This document shows, piece after piece, positions 1 through 5,560 of a DNA stretch of 6,668 nucleotides. The notes beneath the pieces are model-generated. The model made no database searches, had not been told where the DNA came from, and worked only from the letters and a program-made list of their open reading frames with translations. The stretch is taken from contig JAHZNX010000142.1 in assembly GCA_020028375.1 (NCBI GenBank), forward strand, positions 1 to 6,668, written 5' to 3'. The position numbers were made by a program, and so were the translations under genes. The DNA is from Betaproteobacteria bacterium (GTDB lineage Bacteria; Pseudomonadota; Gammaproteobacteria; Burkholderiales; SG8-41). Each line of letters begins with the position of its first letter. Position 1 is the first letter of the stretch.

Positions 1-381
1 AGGATCGTGTACGAGACGCTGCACCTTCCGCACGTGCTCGAGCCGCCGGCGCGCGGCTCGGTCTGCCGCGTCGAGACGTTCCCGCCCGACGACAACTGGA
101 AAGGCAAGGTCGGCGCGCCGCAGGTCCAGGCGTTCTTTCGCACCATGGGCTCGCCCGGCGCCTCCACCTACTCTCCGCTCGCGCCGCATCCCTACATGCA
201 GAAGACGCGCACGCTCGATTTCTGCATCGTGCTGGAAGGCGAGATCGTGCTGGTGCTCGACACACAGGAAGTGAAGCTCAAGACCGGGGAGATCGTGATC
301 CAGCGCGGCACCAACCACGCGTGGGCGAATCGTTCGACCCGCCCCGCCGTCGTCGCCGTCATGTCCCACGACGGACGGTGA
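1..381 (+). CDS. Cupin domain protein, 3' part (5' end outside window)
   Basis: The reading frame is open from base 1 (Arg-Ile before a possible GTG at 7) and ends at TGA 379-381. Related small cupins are usually about 170-180 residues with some 50 more at the front, so the true start most likely lies left of the window; the GTG at 7 is probably internal. Numbered from that GTG, residues 60-86 form cupin motif 1 (PHPYMQKTRTLDF, then IVLEGEIVLVLD) and residues 94-108 form motif 2 (GEIVIQRGTNHAWAN), with the motif 2 histidine at 104. At position 65, where relatives usually carry His in an MHRT-type motif, there is Gln, so metal binding may be weakened or lost. It is probably a small cytoplasmic beta-barrel protein; catalytic versus binding role cannot be told. 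It converges on the membrane protein gene, the two stop codons being 15 bases apart. Confidence 0.85.
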   Translation, partial: RIVYETLHLPHVLEPPARGSVCRVETFPPDDNWKGKVGAPQVQAFFRTMGSPGASTYSPLAPHPYMQKTRTLDFCIVLEGEIVLVLDTQEVKLKTGEIVIQRGTNHAWANRSTRPAVVAVMSHDGR

Positions 382-382
382 C

Positions 383-404
383 AAAGCGACGGCACGTCAG
401 CTTT
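383..404. terminator. Possible shared hairpin between convergent genes
   Basis: AAAGC-GAC (383-390) can pair with GTC-GCTTT (396-404) around a GGCAC loop, with one bulged A at 399. The hairpin sits between the cupin stop codon and the stop of the opposing membrane protein gene (it includes that stop), where a bidirectional terminator would be expected. The stem is short and has only an A-rich or T-rich edge of three bases rather than a real U tract, so this is weak evidence. Confidence 0.25.
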
Positions 405-1092
405 CACGCTTCCTGCGAAGCGGTATCCAGGAGAGTACCGGGTCGAGCTCCCTCGTCTTGATGTACCAAAAGGCACTGAACGCCCAAACTCCGATGGCCT
501 CGAACCCGAAAATTGCACCGTTCTCGCAAAGCATCTGGATGGTCTCTTCCGGGAGCGCGGGTGACAGCACAGCAAGCACGATGCTTCCGATCATGATACC
601 TGAGCATAGCCTGTACGCCCGTCGAAACGCCGCTCGCCTGCGCACATTGGCAATGTCCTCCAGCGAGTGCTGCGACATGAATATGCAAATGAAGAAAATG
701 CACGCGAAGAATGTCACCGCGAAAGCGCCGTGAAGGGAAATCCCCGACGCGGCGCAGTCTCCGCTCTTATCCATAGGGAAGAAGGCGACGCCTACCGCGC
801 AAATTCCGGCCACATCAAGGACTCGATCCTCGAGCAGTGTGTAGCCCTTGTAGAGCAGAAGAAAAACCCCAACCGCGCACAGGACTCCAACGAAGATATT
901 TCTTTCCAGGTCGAGCGTCCAGTAGTACGCGCTGATCGAGGTTTGGAACTCGGTTCGGCCGAATAGGAAGCTCGATGTAAGGAATGCAGCGGGAAATACT
1001 GCCGCCAGCAGCGCCATGCCGCGTCTCTGAACGATGTAGGAGCGCTCCAGGTGACTTGTGCGCGATGGATTTCGTGCTAACAGGTCCATCAT
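397..1092 (-). CDS. Six-helix integral membrane protein, function unknown
   Basis: This encodes 231 residues from the ATG at 1092, chosen because GAAGG lies 5 bases upstream (1098-1102); the next codon is also ATG. The frame stays open to 1518, but the extra sequence is Arg-rich and overlaps the nuclease gene, so it is not believable as protein. An ATG at 1158 is a weaker alternative. Six hydrophobic segments lie at about residues 25-45, 65-84, 91-106, 120-139, 163-180 and 192-211. Between helices 1 and 2 is SISAYYWT, followed by RNIFVGVLCAVGVFLLLYKG; this pattern recurs, as I recall it, in a family of uncharacterised bacterial membrane proteins. A charged loop with RRRAAFRRAYR (about 151-161) separates helices 4 and 5. 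No catalytic motif is evident. The gene is lower in G+C than its neighbours (29 of 60 bases in 661-720) and stands alone, 143 bases from the nuclease gene. Confidence 0.8.
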   Translation of the reverse strand: MMDLLARNPSRTSHLERSYIVQRRGMALLAAVFPAAFLTSSFLFGRTEFQTSISAYYWTLDLERNIFVGVLCAVGVFLLLYKGYTLLEDRVLDVAGICAVGVAFFPMDKSGDCAASGISLHGAFAVTFFACIFFICIFMSQHSLEDIANVRRRAAFRRAYRLCSGIMIGSIVLAVLSPALPEETIQMLCENGAIFGFEAIGVWAFSAFWYIKTRELDPVLSWIPLRRKRES

Positions 1093-1235
1093 TCTCGCCT
1101 TCGGGCGGTTGAGTATCCCTCGGCTCTGATGCCGGCGTCCTTGACGATCGGCGCTCATTTCGCAGTTTCGTCGCAAATCGCGGCTGTTAACGGGTCGCTC
1201 GTTCCGGCGGGCAATGCCATGCGGTAACGGAAATG

Positions 1236-2147
1236 TCAGGTGTACTGATGAGGCGCCCAGATCAGGTCGTCTACAGGGATCTCTCCGTAGCGGTCGCCCG
1301 GAACGACATCGCCGGTGGAGAAGCGTATCGCGTCGTACTTCTGCAGTGCAAACTTCAGACTCAAGCCCTTCAACTGGCGCACATCCACCACGCGTCGAAA
1401 GGCAACGGGCAGGCAGAGCGGTCCGCGCTGCTGGCCGCTCGGCTCGGGATCGGTGTGCCTGGCCGGGGCGGGCCAGCTGCTGCTGAACGGGAGCGGTTGA
1501 TGCCGGTAACGTTTCCACACTCCAAGCCGGTTACGGCGCGCCCGCCTCGCGGCGGCAAGAAACGCGGGAATGCGGTCAAGCGAGGATTCGAACAAGAATG
1601 GAAACGCGAGCCCGCGCTTCACCAGCTCGAGCGACACGAACGTGCCGCGCTTTCCTCGAGAGTTGCTCGCGTACACGTAACCGAGAACGCGCCGATATCG
1701 ATCCGTGACCTCGCGATCCAGCGCCACCAGCGCCCATCCCGCGCTCGCGAGAACATCGACTGCATAGCGCGTCGCCGGGCTCCATTGAGGTTGAGAGCGC
1801 TCGTCATGAGGCACTCCCGTGTCGAGCGGAAACTTGCGGTTCTGTCCGCGAACATCCACATCGAACGGCGTTGCACGGTAGTGCTCCTCGGACGCATCCA
1901 CGCCCTCGAAACGTATCGGGACGTACGAATTGCCGGGGTTACCCTTGAGTGGGATTATCTTGGGCCGGTGTGCGCCGGTGACCCACACGGTGAATTTCCT
2001 GTCGACCGGCTTGATTGCTTTGCCGTCGATCAACAGCACGGGATCAAACAGATGTATCGTGTCCCCATCGGGGCGAAGACGGGTATTGGCCGGGTAGTCC
2101 ACGCGGCCGAGCAGGTGCGGAACCGGGTAGCGGAAATAACTCGCCAT
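1236..2147 (-). CDS. Staphylococcal-nuclease-fold (thermonuclease-like) protein with C-terminal extension
   Basis: This is a 303-residue protein whose first two thirds match the SNase fold. DGDT at 27-30 corresponds to the calcium-binding Asp21 strand. RFEGVDASEEH (79-89) reproduces the spacing of Arg35, Asp40 and Glu43 as Arg79, Asp84 and Glu87. DRYRRVLGYVY (149-159) supplies the counterpart of Arg87 as Arg153. FVSLELVKRGLA (170-181) and ARRARRNRLGVW (200-211) match the family's final helices. All key catalytic positions are therefore present, suggesting a calcium-dependent phosphodiesterase acting on DNA or RNA. Between DGDT and Arg79 there is an insertion of about 36 residues relative to the classic enzyme, and residues 212-303 form a tail I do not recognise. 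No signal peptide is visible, unlike secreted thermonucleases. The start is secured by AGGAG 6 bases upstream. It follows the NHL gene by 26 bases, so co-transcription is possible. Confidence 0.8.
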   Translation of the reverse strand: MASYFRYPVPHLLGRVDYPANTRLRPDGDTIHLFDPVLLIDGKAIKPVDRKFTVWVTGAHRPKIIPLKGNPGNSYVPIRFEGVDASEEHYRATPFDVDVRGQNRKFPLDTGVPHDERSQPQWSPATRYAVDVLASAGWALVALDREVTDRYRRVLGYVYASNSRGKRGTFVSLELVKRGLAFPFLFESSLDRIPAFLAAARRARRNRLGVWKRYRHQPLPFSSSWPAPARHTDPEPSGQQRGPLCLPVAFRRVVDVRQLKGLSLKFALQKYDAIRFSTGDVVPGDRYGEIPVDDLIWAPHQYT

Positions 2148-2151
2148 GTCA

Positions 2152-2158
2152 CTCTCCT
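2152..2158 (-). promoter_or_regulatory. Strong ribosome binding site of the nuclease-like gene
   Basis: On the minus strand AGGAGAG precedes the ATG at 2147, with 6 bases between AGGAG and the start. It fixes the start codon and is the best Shine-Dalgarno sequence in the window, stronger than those of the coupled genes upstream. Confidence 0.75.
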
Positions 2159-2173
2159 ACTGATCGTTCGAGG

Positions 2174-3079
2174 TTACGTTTTCTTCACCAGCTTCTGCAC
2201 CCGCCAGTTGAGCGTATCGGCGACGTAGATGTCTTCCTTGCGATCGAGCGCGAGGAAATGCGCTTCACCGTAGCGGTTCGGCCCTTTGCCCTGTCCGCCG
2301 GTCGCGCCGAGGACGTTGCCCTGGAGATCGAGCTTGATGATTTTCCCGGTGTGCCCGTGCGCCAGCATCATGTGCTTGAAGTCGCGGCACATGCACAGCC
2401 CGCACGGCGTGCCGGGGTGCTTCTTTTCGCGCAAGAACCCGCCGTCGCCGTCGAACACCTGGATGCGCTGGTTCGAGCGGTCGGCGACATAGAGCGCGCC
2501 CTTCGCATCGGCGACGATCGAGTGCGGGATGTTGAACTGCCCGGGCGCCGCGCCTTCCCCGCCCCAGGTCTTGAGAAAGTTGCCGTCTGCGTCAAGCTTG
2601 AGCACGCGCGACTCGCCCTTGCCGTGGCCCTGCGTGACGTAGATCTCGCCCTGCGGCCCGAACGCGACGTCGTTGGGCTCGTTGAAGCAGCGCAGGTGGC
2701 CGGCGGGGTGCCAATCGCCCGAGTTGCCCTTGACCCCCAGCACCATCAGGATGCGGCCCTTCGGGTCCATCTTCACGACGATGTGCGAGCCGGTGTCGGT
2801 TGCCCAGATGTTGTCCTCCGCGTCCACGCGCAGTCCGTGAGGGAGCGTGAACACGCCACTCGCGAGCGAGCGGAGGTAACGGCCTCGCCCGTCGAATTCC
2901 ATCAGCGCGTGCGCGCTGCGGTTGAAGACGAGGACGTTGCCCTTGCGGGTCACCGCCACGCTCGAGCACGGGCCGAAATTCATGCCCGGAGGGAGCTTGA
3001 AGATGTCGGGGACCGGCTTGTAGCCGAGATCCGGGGCGTTCTCCGGGTAGGTGCTGACGGTGTTCCGCTCCGCCTTCAT
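2174..3079 (-). CDS. NHL-repeat six-bladed propeller, peptidyl-hydroxyglycine alpha-amidating lyase-like
   Basis: This 301-residue protein consists almost wholly of NHL repeats. Six blades can be marked at about residues 36-75, 79-116, 131-174, 182-220, 225-263 and 270-298, each with the D-x-G-x-(I/L)-(Y/W)-V type turn (e.g. GEIYVTQG, GALYVADRSNQRIQVFD, EDIYVADTLNWRVQK). His81 (LPHGL), His186 (PHSI) and His274 (EAHFLAL) sit where the lyase family places its zinc ligands, and Arg54 (FNRS) and Arg201 (ADRSNQR) match its catalytic arginines. The catalytic tyrosine region reads TQGHGKGESRV, with His152 at or near the Tyr site, so classic amidating-lyase chemistry is doubtful. No signal peptide is seen, so it is probably cytoplasmic. 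Its ATG overlaps the GMC stop as ATGA, with GAAGG 7 bases upstream. The substrate is unknown; it may serve the coupled oxidoreductases. Confidence 0.85.
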   Translation of the reverse strand: MKAERNTVSTYPENAPDLGYKPVPDIFKLPPGMNFGPCSSVAVTRKGNVLVFNRSAHALMEFDGRGRYLRSLASGVFTLPHGLRVDAEDNIWATDTGSHIVVKMDPKGRILMVLGVKGNSGDWHPAGHLRCFNEPNDVAFGPQGEIYVTQGHGKGESRVLKLDADGNFLKTWGGEGAAPGQFNIPHSIVADAKGALYVADRSNQRIQVFDGDGGFLREKKHPGTPCGLCMCRDFKHMMLAHGHTGKIIKLDLQGNVLGATGGQGKGPNRYGEAHFLALDRKEDIYVADTLNWRVQKLVKKT

Positions 3080-4698
3080 CCCCCTGCCTTCAGGATCTGC
3101 GCACCGCGTTCCGCGATCATCACGGTCGGCGTGTTGGTGTTGCCGGAGGTGATCGTGGGCATGATCGAGGCGTCGATCACGCGCAGGCGCTCGATTCCGC
3201 GCACGCTAAGCCGCGGGTCCACCACCGCCGCGGGATCGCCCGCGCGTCCCATCCTGCAGGTTCCGACCGGGTGGAAGATCGTGGTGCCGATATTGCCCGC
3301 TGCCTGGATGAGCTCGTCGTCAGTTTGAAATTGCGGTCCCGGCACGAACTCCTCCGGCTCGTATTTCTTCAGGGCGGCGGCTCCGTTCACGATGCGGCGC
3401 GTGAGCCGGATCGAGTCCACCGCCACCTTCCGGTCCTCCGGCGTGGCGAGGTAGTTCGGCGCAATCGCAGGGTGCGCGCGCGGGTCGGGCGCGGCGATGC
3501 GCACGTGCCCGCGCGAGGTCGGCCGCAGGTTGCACACGCTCGCGGTGAACGCCGGAAACCGGTGCGGCGGCTCGCCGAACTTGTCGAGCGAGATCGGCTG
3601 GACGTGGTACTCGAGATTGGGCGTCGCCCGGGACGGGTCGGACTTCACGAACGCGCCCAGCTGCGAGGGCGGCATCGTCATCGGCCCGGTGCGGAACACG
3701 GCGTACTCGAGCGCGATCTTCGCCTTGGCCCACCACGAGTGGAGCAGCGTGTTGAGCGTCACGACGTTCTTCACCTTGAACGCCAGCCGCAGTTGCAGGT
3801 GGTCCTGCAGGTTCTCGCCGACCGGAAGCTCGTGCGCGACCGGGATGCCCTGCTTCTGGAGCAGCGCGCCGGGCCCGATGCCGGAGAGCTGGAGGATCTG
3901 GGGACTGCCAATCGTGCCCGCGGCGAGTATGGTCTCGCGCCGCGCTTCGGCGAAGCATGCCTCGTTCTCCTGGAGAAATTCCACGCCGCGCGCGCTCCGG
4001 CCCTCGAGCCGGATGCGCTTCACCAGCGCGCCAGTGACGACCTTGAGGTTGGGGCGGGCAGCCGCGGGCCTCAGGAACGCTTTCGACGCGTTCCAGCGCA
4101 CGCCGCTCTTCTGGTTGACGTCGAAGCGCGACACGCCGCTGTTGTCCCCGCGGTTGAAATCATCGGTCAGGGGTATGCCCGACTCGACCGCGGCGTCGCG
4201 GAAGGCCTCGATGATCTCCCAGCGCACGCGCGGCGACTCGACGCGCCACTCGCCGCCTTCGCCGTGCTTCTCGTCCGCGCCGCGCCAGCTGTCCTCGCTC
4301 TTCATGAAGACCGGCAGCACGTTGCGCCACGCCCAGCCGGAGTCCCCGGTCAACGCCGCCCACTCGTCGTAATCGCGCGCCTGGCCGCGCAGGCAGAGCA
4401 TGGCGTTGATCGACGAGGAGCCGCCGAGCACCCGGCCGCGCGGGTAGCCGATCGAGCGCCCGTTCAGCCCCGGCTCAGCCGCGGTCCGGTAGCACCAGTC
4501 GGTGCGCGGGTTGCCGATGCAGTAGAGGTAGCCGACGGGGATGTGGATCCAGATCCAGTCGTCCTTGCCGCCCGCCTCGAGCAGCAGCACCGTGACGTTC
4601 GGATCTGCGGAGAGGCGGTTGGCGAGGACGCAGCCCGCCGTGCCCGCGCCGGCGATCACGTAGTCGAACGAGCCAAAAGTCTTCGTCATCCTCGTCAC
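3076..4698 (-). CDS. GMC-family FAD-dependent oxidoreductase (choline/alcohol dehydrogenase-like)
   Basis: This 540-residue flavoenzyme has the usual length of bacterial GMC oxidoreductases and should oxidise an alcohol to an aldehyde. The FAD-binding Rossmann motif GAGTAG is at 17-22 and LLLEAGG, the ribose-binding Glu, at 38-44. GMC signature 1 (PRGRVLGGSSSINAMLCLRG) lies at 86-105 and signature 2 (GTIGSPQILQLSGIGP) at 261-276. The C-terminal catalytic pair is His476 (HPVGTCRMG) and Asn522 (GNTNTPT), followed by MIAERGAQI. No signal peptide or haem motif is present. The start is GTG at 4698, overlapping the upstream dehydrogenase stop as GTGA, with GGAG only 4 bases before; ATG at 4689 (537 residues) is the alternative. 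The 3' end overlaps the NHL gene by ATGA. It resembles choline dehydrogenase, but betaine-pathway genes are absent nearby, so the substrate is left open. Confidence 0.95.
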   Translation of the reverse strand: MTRMTKTFGSFDYVIAGAGTAGCVLANRLSADPNVTVLLLEAGGKDDWIWIHIPVGYLYCIGNPRTDWCYRTAAEPGLNGRSIGYPRGRVLGGSSSINAMLCLRGQARDYDEWAALTGDSGWAWRNVLPVFMKSEDSWRGADEKHGEGGEWRVESPRVRWEIIEAFRDAAVESGIPLTDDFNRGDNSGVSRFDVNQKSGVRWNASKAFLRPAAARPNLKVVTGALVKRIRLEGRSARGVEFLQENEACFAEARRETILAAGTIGSPQILQLSGIGPGALLQKQGIPVAHELPVGENLQDHLQLRLAFKVKNVVTLNTLLHSWWAKAKIALEYAVFRTGPMTMPPSQLGAFVKSDPSRATPNLEYHVQPISLDKFGEPPHRFPAFTASVCNLRPTSRGHVRIAAPDPRAHPAIAPNYLATPEDRKVAVDSIRLTRRIVNGAAALKKYEPEEFVPGPQFQTDDELIQAAGNIGTTIFHPVGTCRMGRAGDPAAVVDPRLSVRGIERLRVIDASIMPTITSGNTNTPTVMIAERGAQILKAGG

Positions 4699-5525
4699 TC
4701 GTCTCCAGCGAGAGGCATTTCAAAGCCCTTGCGTATCTTGAGGCCCTTGATGACCTCCTTCACCGTTCCGGCGAGCGGCAGGCTGAGCCGCGCGAGGTCC
4801 GCCTCGTGCAGCACAATGCTCATGTCCTTCTCGGCCCACGGCATGGGGCGGTCCCCCGCGCCGCTCTCGAGCGACCAGTTCTGCGCGCTGCCGTGGCGCA
4901 GCGCCTCGCGCAGCCGCTCCCGGTCGACACCGAGGGCCTCGCCGAGCCGCAGCCCTTCGTCGTTCGCCGCCGTGCACGCCCACAGGATCAGGTTGTTGAT
5001 CATCTTTGCGACCTGCCCCGCTCCCGCCGGGCCGAGATGGAAGATGTCCGAGGCGAAGCTCGCGAACGCCGGGCGGCAGGCCTCGAACGCCGCCGGGTCG
5101 CCCGCTCCATAAATGAGGAGCTTGCCCGCCGCCGCCGCCGGTTCGCCGCGGGCGAGCGGGGTGTCGAGGAGCGTGATTCTCCGCTCCGCGAGGCGCGCGG
5201 CGAGCCGCTTCGCGTAGCGCGGCGCGACGGTGGAGGCGAGCGCGACGATCGGTCGCGGCTCCGCCCCCGCGAGGATGCCGTCCTTCCCGAATACGACCGC
5301 TTCGACCTCGCTCTCGAAACCGACCACGATGATGACGAGCCCGGCCGCCTGCGCGACTTCGCGCGGCGAAGCCTCGATCCGCACGCCGAGCCCCCGGGCG
5401 CGCTCGCTCGCCGTCGCAACCGGATCGCAACCGACCACCCGGTAGCCCTTGGCAAGAAGATGCCCCGCCATCGGGTTGCCCATCTTGCCCAGGCCGATGA
5501 GGCCCACCGTTTCAATCGATCTCAT
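4695..5525 (-). CDS. NAD(P)-dependent beta-hydroxyacid dehydrogenase (3-hydroxyisobutyrate dehydrogenase family)
   Basis: This 276-residue cytoplasmic enzyme is slightly shorter than the usual 290-300. The N-terminal Rossmann motif GLIGLGKMGNPMAGHL spans 8-23. Strand 2 ends in CDP with Asp34, which favours NAD over NADP. The linker helix motif GAGQVAKMINNLI (168-180) carries catalytic Lys174 and Asn178, and AEKDMSIVLHEA (231-242) is the conserved C-terminal Lys-Asp helix. The substrate loop reads DTPLARGEPAAAAG (121-134) instead of the DAPVSGG typical of 3-hydroxyisobutyrate and tartronate semialdehyde enzymes, so the substrate probably differs. It should interconvert a beta-hydroxy acid and its semialdehyde or keto form. 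The ribosome binding site is weak (AAG only). The gene lies 35 bases after the broken amine oxidase and overlaps the GMC gene by GTGA, making it the first intact gene of the coupled set. Confidence 0.92.
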   Translation of the reverse strand: MRSIETVGLIGLGKMGNPMAGHLLAKGYRVVGCDPVATASERARGLGVRIEASPREVAQAAGLVIIVVGFESEVEAVVFGKDGILAGAEPRPIVALASTVAPRYAKRLAARLAERRITLLDTPLARGEPAAAAGKLLIYGAGDPAAFEACRPAFASFASDIFHLGPAGAGQVAKMINNLILWACTAANDEGLRLGEALGVDRERLREALRHGSAQNWSLESGAGDRPMPWAEKDMSIVLHEADLARLSLPLAGTVKEVIKGLKIRKGFEMPLAGDE

Positions 5526-5560
5526 CGCTTATCGAAGCCGCGAATGGGGAGCCGGTTATT

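Noticed and set aside
1093..1235. Gap between the nuclease-like and membrane protein genes, examined for promoter or small RNA
   Set aside because: A GATACT-like sequence lies upstream of the membrane protein gene but no matching -35 element is at proper distance; no terminator hairpin with a U tract was found.
1093..1518. N-terminal extension of the membrane protein frame to an ATG at 1518
   Set aside because: The added sequence is Arg/Ala/Pro-rich, overlaps the end of the nuclease-like gene by almost 300 bases and has no counterpart in a membrane protein of this type. The ATG at 1092 with GAAGG upstream explains the gene.
1233..3328. Long + strand open frames opposite the nuclease-like and NHL genes
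   Set aside because: Compositionally biased translations with no recognisable motif; the minus strand genes have catalytic motifs and ribosome binding sites.
3271..5112. Very long open frame (613 codons) on the + strand opposite the GMC and dehydrogenase genes
   Set aside because: It is Arg/Val/Leu/Ala-rich low-complexity sequence with no domain motif, lying opposite two genes with clear family signatures. It is a byproduct of high G+C in the antisense frame.
5127..5140. GCC trinucleotide run
   Set aside because: It encodes the alanine stretch in the dehydrogenase substrate loop and keeps the frame; an ordinary GC-rich codon run.
5526..5560. Possible independent promoter between amine oxidase and dehydrogenase
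   Set aside because: Only 35 bases, with no recognisable -35/-10 pair; shared transcription from the right is more likely.
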